34,397 nt of DNA, from NCBI GenBank assembly GCA_938034905.1, contig CALHLF010000055.1, positions 1-34,397 of the forward strand, in the 5' to 3' direction. Made by a program: the position numbers and the translations under genes. The notes under the pieces were generated by a model. The model made no database searches and was not told the origin of the DNA. It saw only the letters and a program-made list of their open reading frames with translations. The stretch is from an uncultured bacterium (GTDB taxonomy: Bacteria > Dictyoglomota > Dictyoglomia > Dictyoglomales > Dictyoglomaceae). Below, in pieces: positions 24,816 through 31,912 of this stretch; positions within the stretch are counted from its first letter, which is position 1, and every line of letters starts with the position of its first letter.

Positions 24816-26052
24816 TATAGCAGTGATAGGGGGAGGTCCAGGAGGATTAGCAGGAGCTTTTTCTGCAGGAAAAAGAGGCCTAAAGGTTCTTATTTTGGAA
24901 AGAGGAGAGGAATTAGGAGGAATATTAAATCAATGCATTCACCCTGGATTTGGCCTTTTATATTTTAAAGAGGAGCTAACAGGACCTGAATATGCAGAGA
25001 GATGGATAAAAATGGTTGAGGAATTAGATAATATAGAGATATGGACAAAAACTATGGTTTTGGAAGTATCTCCTGATAAAAGGATCTTAGCAGTAAATGA
25101 GAAGGGATTATGGGAGATAAAAGCGAAAGCTATTATATTTTCCATGGGATGTAGGGAGAGAACTCAAGGAAATTTAGCAATTCCAGGAACAAGACCTTCT
25201 GGAATTTTTACTGCAGGGACTGCTCAAAGATTTGTAAATATAGAAGGCTATCTTCCTGGGGAAAAAATTCTTATTTTAGGCTCTGGAGATATAGGATTGA
25301 TAATGGCAAGAAGATTAAGATGGGAAGGAGCAGAGGTTATTGGGGTGGTAGAAAAGCTTCCTTATCCTGGGGGTTTAACAAGAAACTTAGTTCAATGTTT
25401 AGAAGACTATGATATTCCTCTATACTTAAGTCATACAGTTGTAGAAATTAAGGGAAAAGAGAGATTAGAAGGAGTATATATTGCTCCTGTAGATGATAAA
25501 GGGAATCCTATATTGGAAAATAAAAAGTATATTTCTTGTGATACTCTACTTTTATCCGTGGGATTAATTCCAGAAAATGAGTTATCAGAGATGGCTGAGA
25601 TTCCATTGGATGGAAAAACAGGAGGACCCTTTGTGGATCAATTTTTAATGACAGAAAAGGAAGGATTTTTTGCTTGTGGTAATGTTTTATTAGTAAATGA
25701 CTTAGTAGATTATGTAAGTCTACAGGGGTTATTAGCAGGAGAATCAGCAGAAAAATATTTAAAAGGAGAAATAAAAAGGGAAAAGAAACTCCCTGTAAAA
25801 ATTAATGGAAATTTAAGGTTAGTAGTTCCCCAATATTTATCTTACCCTATAATTTTACCTGAGATAACCTTTTATTTTAGAGTATTAAATCCAAAGGAAA
25901 ATTCTATTCTCTATCTTAAAGAGAAAGAAAAAATATTAAAAACTTGGAAATATCCTATGGTAAAACCGGCTGAAATGCTTGTTATAAAAGTAAGTTCAAG
26001 TATATTAGAGAATGTGGAAGAGATTAATTTTGTTTTGGAGGGTTCAAAATGA
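24799..26052 (+). CDS. FAD/NAD(P)-dependent oxidoreductase of the glp-type operon
   Basis: A 417-residue pyridine-nucleotide-disulfide-oxidoreductase-fold protein. It has an N-terminal FAD motif (G-G-G-P-G-G-L-A-G-A), a second nucleotide motif (G-S-G-D-I-G, about 157-162) and a third conserved block (F-F-A-C-G-N-V). In the family it takes electrons from the GlpA-like subunit to an acceptor. It overlaps the glpA-like gene by 17 bases and the DUF1667 gene by 4, as expected for a stable complex translated together. It has no CxxC redox pair of the thioredoxin-reductase type that I can see. Confidence 0.85.
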   Translation: MKKEVDIAVIGGGPGGLAGAFSAGKRGLKVLILERGEELGGILNQCIHPGFGLLYFKEELTGPEYAERWIKMVEELDNIEIWTKTMVLEVSPDKRILAVNEKGLWEIKAKAIIFSMGCRERTQGNLAIPGTRPSGIFTAGTAQRFVNIEGYLPGEKILILGSGDIGLIMARRLRWEGAEVIGVVEKLPYPGGLTRNLVQCLEDYDIPLYLSHTVVEIKGKERLEGVYIAPVDDKGNPILENKKYISCDTLLLSVGLIPENELSEMAEIPLDGKTGGPFVDQFLMTEKEGFFACGNVLLVNDLVDYVSLQGLLAGESAEKYLKGEIKREKKLPVKINGNLRLVVPQYLSYPIILPEITFYFRVLNPKENSILYLKEKEKILKTWKYPMVKPAEMLVIKVSSSILENVEEINFVLEGSK

Positions 26053-26408
26053 AGAAATTAACATGTATTGTCTGTCCCCTAAGCTGTAGTTTATTTATAG
26101 AAGAAAAAGAAGAATTAAAAATTACAGGAAATAAATGCGAGAGGGGAATTAAGTATGCAAAAGAAGAGATAAGAAATCCAAAGAGAGTATTAACAACAAC
26201 AGTTAAGATAAAGGATGGTATATATCCTGTTATTCCTGTAAGAACATCAAAACCTATTCCCAAGGATTATATATTTCCCCTTCTCAAGAAGCTTTCAGAA
26301 GTGGAATTGACTGCTCCTATCCCTTCAGGATATAAAGTCTTGGAAAACATATTTAATTTGGGAATAGATGTTATAACTACCAGAGAAATGAAAAAACTTA
26401 ATAAGTAA
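26049..26408 (+). CDS. DUF1667 protein (glp-type operon)
   Basis: A 119-residue protein with an N-terminal cysteine set C-I-V-C-P-L-S-C (6-13) plus a later cysteine (N-K-C-E-R-G), likely to hold an Fe-S cluster or zinc. DUF1667 proteins regularly accompany the two flavoproteins upstream and are thought to be a small electron-transfer subunit. The start overlaps the upstream stop by 4 bases. The 3' end overlaps the convergent kinase gene by 11 bases, with no ordinary terminator between them. Confidence 0.85.
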   Translation: MKKLTCIVCPLSCSLFIEEKEELKITGNKCERGIKYAKEEIRNPKRVLTTTVKIKDGIYPVIPVRTSKPIPKDYIFPLLKKLSEVELTAPIPSGYKVLENIFNLGIDVITTREMKKLNK

Positions 26409-28065
26409 AGGAGCTTCCTCCTATAAATTCCCTTAGGATTGATGTCATGGGAACCTCTGTGGGAGATAGGGGAAGAAAATGGGATAATATATCTAATATC
26501 CTTTTTGCCTCGGGATATTCTGGATAATAGGGGGGAACTGCTCTTAACATGGGTTCTGCAAAATTTCTCAAAACAGAAAACTCATAGACCAATGCAGAAT
26601 TGAACATAACATCTGCTCTCTCTTGGGTTGGGAATACATAAAGATCTTCTGCCTTTCTTACTGATGGCCATTGCCTTATGGAGTCTAAGACTCCATATCC
26701 TCTAAATATACTATCTCTTACTATTCTTCTCATCAATCTTGCATCAGTAGTGGGAACTCTATTCTGATTATCAATATTAAGATGGGTCAAGGCACTAACA
26801 AAAATGTGATATTTCATATATCCTGGAACACAGGATGTAATTTCAGGATTTAAACCATGAATTCCCTCCATGACAATTAGACTTCTTTCCTCTAATTTTA
26901 TTATCTTACCTGATTTTTCCCTTCTTTTCCTTTGAAAGTTATATTTAGGAAGTTCTACTTCTCCCCCATTCATAAGAATTATTAAATGCTCATTAAGGAG
27001 TTTTATATCTAATGCCTTTGGGTTATCAAAATCATAATTTCCAAATTCATCCCTTCCAATATATTCAGGAGGTAAAAAATAATCATCCATCTCAATTACT
27101 TGAGGCTTAATTCCATTTACCTTTAACTGGATCTGTAATCTTTTACTAAAAGTAGTTTTTCCTGCAGAAGATGGACCAGCAATAAGAACTAATTTTAAAT
27201 CAGGAAGCCTTGAGCAAATTTCATCAGCAATTTGGACGATCTTTTTCTCATGGAGAGCCTCTGCTACTTTTATAACATCAGAAATTTCTCCCCTCTCTAT
27301 AGCAGAATTTAAAGAGGCAACATCTACCAAACCTAATATCTCCAACCAGTTTTTATATTCATAAAAAGCCTGGAATAATCTCACAATCTCCTTAAATTCA
27401 CTTACCTTTGATAAATCTTTATCATCAGGCAAAACAAGAACAAATCCAGGTTGATAGAGTTTCAGGGAAAAAATTTTAAGATATCCTGTAGAGGGAACTA
27501 AAGGAAGATAGGAATATTCATAATGATTTTCCACTTTATATAATGGAATTTGGGGAGAAGATATATACTTTAAAAGTCTTATTTTATCTTCTTCTTTTCT
27601 TTCCTCAAAAATCTTCAAAGCTTCTTCCTTAGGGACAATTATTTTTTCTATAGGAATATCCTTCTCTGCTAATTCCTTCATCTTCTCCTCGATAAGTTCT
27701 AAATCCCTCTGCTTTGGAATATAGTTCCTAAACCTCCCGTATAAACTTTTATGATAGGAATGTTCCACAACTACTTTCAAATCTGGAAATACTTTCTCAC
27801 AAGCTAAATTTAAAAGGAAAATATAGCTTCTCTCCCATACCCTTCTTCCAAAGTTACTTTTTATATTAATAAAATCTAATCTCACATCATCATTAATCAA
27901 ATAATTAAGATCTTCTATTTGATTTTCAATCCTAACTGCAACAGGAATATCATTATCTCCAAATAGATTCTTCATTAATTCTTGGTTTTTATGAATTAAC
28001 TCCTTAGCAGTCAAAGGACTTTCTTCCCAAATCCTTATGGCTCCTCTAATCTCAACATTTGGCAT
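26398..28065 (-). CDS. Uridine-kinase-like protein with ThrRS-like N-terminal domain
   Basis: A 555-residue protein. Residues about 1-70 are TGS-like. About 70-200 resemble the second additional domain of threonyl-tRNA synthetase (V-V-E-H-S-Y-H-K-S-L-Y). About 285-520 are a uridine kinase/phosphoribulokinase P-loop domain with Walker A G297-P-S-S-A-G-K-T-T and the nearby D-D-Y-F-L-P-P motif. Such fusions are widely annotated as 'nucleoside kinase' or uridine-kinase-related; the true substrate is not settled. The ATG is preceded by GGGAGGG, and the TGTGA-N6-TCACA palindrome begins just upstream of that site, so initiation could be affected by a bound regulator or a hairpin in the leader. Confidence 0.85.
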   Translation of the reverse strand: MPNVEIRGAIRIWEESPLTAKELIHKNQELMKNLFGDNDIPVAVRIENQIEDLNYLINDDVRLDFINIKSNFGRRVWERSYIFLLNLACEKVFPDLKVVVEHSYHKSLYGRFRNYIPKQRDLELIEEKMKELAEKDIPIEKIIVPKEEALKIFEERKEEDKIRLLKYISSPQIPLYKVENHYEYSYLPLVPSTGYLKIFSLKLYQPGFVLVLPDDKDLSKVSEFKEIVRLFQAFYEYKNWLEILGLVDVASLNSAIERGEISDVIKVAEALHEKKIVQIADEICSRLPDLKLVLIAGPSSAGKTTFSKRLQIQLKVNGIKPQVIEMDDYFLPPEYIGRDEFGNYDFDNPKALDIKLLNEHLIILMNGGEVELPKYNFQRKRREKSGKIIKLEERSLIVMEGIHGLNPEITSCVPGYMKYHIFVSALTHLNIDNQNRVPTTDARLMRRIVRDSIFRGYGVLDSIRQWPSVRKAEDLYVFPTQERADVMFNSALVYEFSVLRNFAEPMLRAVPPYYPEYPEAKRILDILSHFLPLSPTEVPMTSILREFIGGSSFTY

Positions 28066-28077
28066 TTTTTCCCTCCC

Positions 28078-28101
28078 TATATGTGATTAAAATCACATAT
28101 A
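28078..28101. promoter_or_regulatory. CRP/FNR-like (or Rex-like) palindromic operator
   Basis: TATATGTGAT (28078-28087) and ATCACATATA (28092-28101) are perfect inverted repeats around TAAA, containing an exact TGTGA-N6-TCACA (28082-28097), the CRP consensus; Rex sites (TTGTGA-N6-TCACAA) are close to it. Its centre lies about 42 bases upstream of the predicted start of the plus-strand gene at 28163, the position of a class II CRP site, and it overlaps the early leader of the divergent kinase gene. Confidence 0.65.
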
Positions 28102-28119
28102 AAAATGTATTTTTAGGTT

Positions 28120-28125
28120 TATAAT
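28120..28125 (+). promoter_or_regulatory. -10 element for the duplicated exported protein, activator-type promoter
   Basis: A perfect TATAAT at 28120-28125 with no -35 hexamer where one is expected (28097-28102 reads ATATAA, within the palindrome end). A start near 28132 would put the palindrome centre at about -42. A minus-strand extended -10 (TGC then TATATT, 28123-28131) overlaps it and could serve the kinase gene. Confidence 0.5.
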
Positions 28126-28162
28126 ATAGCATAAAAATTTTAAAAGAAAGAGGTATAAGAAA

Positions 28163-29014
28163 ATGTTTAAAAAACTTTTAACCCTTCTAATTTTAACCCT
28201 TTCTCTATTTCTTCTTACCAATACCATCTTTGCCCAAGAAGAAAACAAAGCATATGTTGCAGGAGTTGCTATTGTAGAGGATATATCTGAGGATGAGTAC
28301 GGTTTAACTTTACTCGATGGTTTGTTCAGTATTACAAATTTTAGGAAATTCCCAGCAGTAGACAATTTTAAGGTTTATTCCCGCTGGTTTGGAATTGGAA
28401 AGCATAAAATAAAGGCACAAATAGTTGATTCCCAAAATAATATTGTAAATGAAAGTAACGAAGAGAATCTTATTTTCGAAAAGGATTATGAAACCTATTA
28501 TTTTTCCCACGATTTTAATAATACAGTTTTCGTTAAACCTGGAGTTTATTGGGTAGAAATGGTATTAAATGATGAAGTGGTATTTAGTATGCCATTATTT
28601 GTCCAATTATCTGGCCAAGAAGTTTCCTTCGAATTAGAATCAGAGCTTCCCTCATTAATCTTTTCATTACCTGCAATAGAGGTATATGAAAAAGATAATG
28701 GACTTCAAGCCATATCTGGAGTATTTGAATTCCTTAGATTTAAGAGATTTCCTAGTGCTGATGATTTTATTATAGTTAATGGATGGCACTCAGGAGATGG
28801 AGAATTTTCACAATACATAGAGATATTAGATCCTGATGGTAATGTAATATATGTATCGGAGCCTCAGACCTTTGAAACAAGTCCAAAGAGTATAACTGCA
28901 GTATATGATGAATTGATAGACTTTATATTTCCAAAGGCAGGAATATACAAAGTAAGGGTTTATTTAGAAGATACTGTTGTTATGGAATATCCTATTCTTG
29001 TGGAGCAATTTTAA
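28163..29014 (+). CDS. Exported protein with an internal domain duplication
   Basis: A 283-residue protein with a signal peptide (hydrophobic about 5-22, cleavage near A24). The mature part is two similar domains of about 120-130 residues. Shared landmarks are a G-x-F block followed by a R-K-F-P-A-V-D-N-F or K-R-F-P-S-A-D-D-F motif, an ILDPDGN / IVDSQNN block, a P-G-V-Y-W-V-E or A-G-I-Y-K-V-R strand and a closing P-L-F-V-Q or P-I-L-V-E-Q. This suggests tandem beta-sandwich domains. I do not recognise the family firmly. It is monocistronic, with an apparent activator-dependent promoter. Its 3' end overlaps the convergent hydrolase gene by 23 bases. The ATG has AAAGAGG upstream. Confidence 0.75.
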   Translation: MFKKLLTLLILTLSLFLLTNTIFAQEENKAYVAGVAIVEDISEDEYGLTLLDGLFSITNFRKFPAVDNFKVYSRWFGIGKHKIKAQIVDSQNNIVNESNEENLIFEKDYETYYFSHDFNNTVFVKPGVYWVEMVLNDEVVFSMPLFVQLSGQEVSFELESELPSLIFSLPAIEVYEKDNGLQAISGVFEFLRFKRFPSADDFIIVNGWHSGDGEFSQYIEILDPDGNVIYVSEPQTFETSPKSITAVYDELIDFIFPKAGIYKVRVYLEDTVVMEYPILVEQF

Positions 29015-30041
29015 AAAAGTATTTTACAATCAAATTATGAAGTCTTGGTCTAAATTCTATCATCTGCTCTAAATTTTTTTCACGGGATATATGGGTTCTA
29101 TTGGAAAGAAAGATAACAATTATTTTTTTTAATGGATCAATCCATAAACTTGTTCCCGTATATCCCGTATGTCCAAAGCTTTTCTCGCTAAAAAGATCCC
29201 CACAAGAAGAAGATATACTTTTAATCATCCATCCTAAGCCCCTTTTTTCTTCCCCAAAAGATATATGTTCCTTAGTAAATAATTCAATAGTATAAGGAGA
29301 GAAGATCATATATTCCTTATTTATTAAAGATCTTGCATATCTATATAAATCCTCTGCAGTAGAAAAAAGCCCTGCATTTCCACTTATTCCTCCTTGATAA
29401 TAGGCTAATTCATCGTCGGGCTCTCCTCTTAAAATCTTTTCATCCCTTTGAGAGGTAGGTGCAACTCTTTTTTCATCCTTTGGAAGAAACATTGTATCCC
29501 TCATATTTAAAGGATCAAATATATTTTCTTTTACATATTTTTCAAAGGAAATATTTGTTATTTCTTCCACAATATATTTCAAAAAAATAAAATTTAGGCA
29601 AGAATACACATAATTTTCCCCTGTTTTATAAGAAAGTTCTGTTTTCAAAAGTTCTTCCTTCAATTCTTCAGGGTTTTTTGTATATTTCCAAGCATTGGAA
29701 TAGGGAGGAAAACCTGATGTATGGGTAAGAAGATGAAATATTTTTATCTTTGATTTTTCTTCATTAGAAAATTCCTTTAAAAATTTTCCTACGGAATCCC
29801 AAAGCCTTATTTCCCCGTCTTCCAAAAGTTTCATTATTGCAGGGGTTGTAGCAACAACTTTTGTAAGACTTGCAAGATCATATATGGTATCTAAGGAATT
29901 TTCCTCTCTTTCTGGAAACAATGCTCTATATCCATAAGCTTTTTTAAAAAAGATTTCTTTATCATTTCCTACTAATAAAACTCCTCCTGGAAAGGTCTTA
30001 TTTTCTATATACTTTTCTACAAGTTCATCAATCCTTCTCAT
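28992..30041 (-). CDS. Class C beta-lactamase-like serine hydrolase
   Basis: A 349-residue protein of the beta-lactamase class C / penicillin-binding-like family. It has the S-x-x-K motif Ser58-L-T-K61, the H-L-L-T-H-T-S-G block and an H-T-G triad near residue 290 in place of K-T-G. The Y-x-N motif is Y146-S-C148, where relatives usually have N or D at the third place. No signal peptide is visible, so it may be cytoplasmic. Family members hydrolyse esters, D-peptides or beta-lactams; this one's substrate is unknown. The ATG is preceded by GGGAGG. It has its own promoter, interlocked with that of the divergent etf operon. Confidence 0.85.
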   Translation of the reverse strand: MRRIDELVEKYIENKTFPGGVLLVGNDKEIFFKKAYGYRALFPEREENSLDTIYDLASLTKVVATTPAIMKLLEDGEIRLWDSVGKFLKEFSNEEKSKIKIFHLLTHTSGFPPYSNAWKYTKNPEELKEELLKTELSYKTGENYVYSCLNFIFLKYIVEEITNISFEKYVKENIFDPLNMRDTMFLPKDEKRVAPTSQRDEKILRGEPDDELAYYQGGISGNAGLFSTAEDLYRYARSLINKEYMIFSPYTIELFTKEHISFGEEKRGLGWMIKSISSSCGDLFSEKSFGHTGYTGTSLWIDPLKKIIVIFLSNRTHISREKNLEQMIEFRPRLHNLIVKYFFKIAPQE

Positions 30042-30073
30042 AATTTCCTCCCTTGGAATTTATCTTGCACTTT

Positions 30074-30102
30074 ATTATAATATACATATGTCATGATGTC
30101 TA
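30074..30102 (-). promoter_or_regulatory. Predicted promoter of the serine hydrolase gene
   Basis: On the minus strand: TAGACA (30097-30102, 5 of 6), a 17-base spacer and a perfect TATAAT (30074-30079); the start is expected near 30067, about 26 bases before the ATG. It is directly interleaved with the plus-strand promoter for etfB. Confidence 0.6.
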
Positions 30103-30108
30103 TATAAT
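30081..30108 (+). promoter_or_regulatory. Possible promoter of the etfB-etfA-glcD operon
   Basis: TATACA (30081-30086, 4 of 6), 16 bases, TATAAT (30103-30108). The start near 30115 gives a leader of only about 14 bases with GAGGGA in it. Its -10 abuts the -35 of the divergent hydrolase promoter, so the two would compete for polymerase. Confidence 0.4.
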
Positions 30109-30128
30109 TAAGAATTAGAGGGAAAGCT

Positions 30129-30923
30129 ATGAGAATAATAATTCTTATTAAACAAGTTCCTGCTACTGATAAGGTAAAAATGGATGAGGAAACAGGAACT
30201 ATGAAAAGAGAAGAGGTAGAATCAGTTATAAACCCTTTAGATTTATACGCTATAGAGGCAGGACTACAAGTTAGAGAAAGAATAAAAGAAGATATAGAGA
30301 TAGTAGTCATTTCTATGGGACCTCCAAAGGCAAAAGAAGCAATAAAGGAAGCTATTTCTATGGGGTGTGATAAAGGGTATCTTCTTTCGGATAAAACCTT
30401 TGCAGGTGCAGATACCTGGGCAACCTCCTTTACCCTTTCTACATTTATAAAAAAATTAGGAGAATTTTCTATCATTTTTACAGGAGAAAGAGCTACCGAT
30501 GGAGAAACAGGGCAGGTAGGACCAAGTCTTTCTGCCCAATTAGATCTTCCCATATTAACCTACGTAAGTAAGATTAAAGAGATAGGAAAAGATTATATTA
30601 TTGTGGAAAGGGAAATTGAAGAGGGAACAGAGGTAGTATTTTCTTCTTTACCTTGTGTAATCTCAGTAATAAAAGCAATTTCAGAGCCAAGACTTCCCAC
30701 CCTGGCTGGAAAGTTAAGGGCAAGAGAAAGGGAAATTCCTATAATAACCCTTAAAGATTTAGGAGTTTCTGAAAGAGATGTGGGACTTTTGGGATCTCCC
30801 ACAAGGGTGGTTAAGATTTTTTATCCAAAACTTTCAAGAGAAGGAATAAAAATTAAAGAAAAAAATCCTGAAAGAGCTGTGGATATAATCATAAAATTTT
30901 TAGAAGAAAGAGGGATCTTATGA
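30129..30923 (+). CDS. etfB: Electron transfer flavoprotein beta subunit
   Basis: A 264-residue EtfB. The N-terminus I-I-L-I-K-Q-V-P, the central G-A-D-T-W-A-T and the E-R-A-T-D-G-E-T-G-Q-V-G-P block are standard family signatures; the last contains nucleotide-binding residues. EtfB with EtfA forms a heterodimeric flavoprotein that shuttles electrons from flavin dehydrogenases. In bifurcating ETFs the beta subunit carries an extra FAD and binds NADH. The ATG has GAGGGAAAG upstream, and the stop overlaps the etfA start by 4 bases. Confidence 0.93.
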   Translation: MRIIILIKQVPATDKVKMDEETGTMKREEVESVINPLDLYAIEAGLQVRERIKEDIEIVVISMGPPKAKEAIKEAISMGCDKGYLLSDKTFAGADTWATSFTLSTFIKKLGEFSIIFTGERATDGETGQVGPSLSAQLDLPILTYVSKIKEIGKDYIIVEREIEEGTEVVFSSLPCVISVIKAISEPRLPTLAGKLRAREREIPIITLKDLGVSERDVGLLGSPTRVVKIFYPKLSREGIKIKEKNPERAVDIIIKFLEERGIL

Positions 30924-31912
30924 AAGATGTGTTTATACTCTCTGAAGTAAGAGAGGGAAAAATTCATCCTGTAACTTATGAATTATTGGCATGGGGAAGA
31001 TTTCTTACAGATAAATTAAAAGGAACCCTTTCTGCATTAGTGTTAGGAGATAACTTAGAAGATCAATTAGAAGAACTTATTTTTTACGGTGCGGATAAAG
31101 TGGAGTTTTTTAAAAATAGTGAGTTAGAAATCTTTAACGTAGAAAACTATTCTAAGGTTTTAATTCCCTTTATAAAAGAAAAAAATCCTGAAATTATATT
31201 AGCCAGTGCTACCACTCGAGGAAGAACTATTATGCCTTATCTTGCAGGAAAGTTAAAAACAGGACTTACTGCAGATTGCACCCATTTAGATATAGAGGAA
31301 GATACAGGGCTTCTTCTTCAGACAAGACCAGCCATTGGAGGAAATGTCCTTGCTACTATAAAAACTCCAGAACATAAACCTCAGATGGCAACGGTAAGAC
31401 CTAAAGGCAAAAAACCTCTTTTAAAGGATAAAAATAGGAAAGGAGAGGTTATTATCCATAATATTAATGAGAATTTCTCATCAAGAACTAAAAGATTAGA
31501 CCTTAAAAGAAGGGAAGAAGAAATTTCTTTAAGTGATGCGGAAATTATTATATCCGGTGGAAAGGGATTAAAAAATCCTCAAAATTTTTATCTTCTCTTT
31601 GATATTGCCCATCTTTTAGGAGGAGCAGTAGGAGCTTCCCGTTCGGTGGTAGATATGGGATGGATAGAGTATTCTCATCAAGTAGGATTAAGCGGAAAAA
31701 CAGTAAACCCAAAAGTATATATTGCAGTAGGAATATCAGGGGCAGTTCAGCATCTTGCAGGAATGATAAATTCTGAAAACATTATTGCTATTAATAAAGA
31801 TCCTGATGCTCCTATATTTCAAGTATCAGATCTAGGGATTGTAGGAGATGCAATAGAGATTCTTTCCCTTTTAAAAAGAAAATTAGAGGAGAGGAAGAAA
31901 AGGAATGTTTAA
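30920..31912 (+). CDS. etfA: Electron transfer flavoprotein alpha subunit
   Basis: A 330-residue EtfA. The C-terminal FAD domain is clear: G-A-S-R-S-V-V-D-M-G-W, Q-V-G-L-S-G-K-T-V, G-I-S-G-A-V-Q-H and A-I-N-K-D-P-D-A-P-I-F. There is no N-terminal ferredoxin domain of the kind found in some bifurcating-LDH alpha subunits. It overlaps etfB by 4 bases and the GlcD-like gene by 8, so all three are made together. Whether the ETF is bifurcating cannot be settled by eye, but the genetic context with a GlcD-type oxidase resembles the lctBCD set. Confidence 0.93.
   Translation: MKDVFILSEVREGKIHPVTYELLAWGRFLTDKLKGTLSALVLGDNLEDQLEELIFYGADKVEFFKNSELEIFNVENYSKVLIPFIKEKNPEIILASATTRGRTIMPYLAGKLKTGLTADCTHLDIEEDTGLLLQTRPAIGGNVLATIKTPEHKPQMATVRPKGKKPLLKDKNRKGEVIIHNINENFSSRTKRLDLKRREEEISLSDAEIIISGGKGLKNPQNFYLLFDIAHLLGGAVGASRSVVDMGWIEYSHQVGLSGKTVNPKVYIAVGISGAVQHLAGMINSENIIAINKDPDAPIFQVSDLGIVGDAIEILSLLKRKLEERKKRNV

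Noticed and set aside
26409-26422. Hairpin AGGAG-CTTC-CTCCT at the DUF1667/kinase junction as a terminator.
   Set aside because: Only 5 pairs, and no T-run directly following on either strand.
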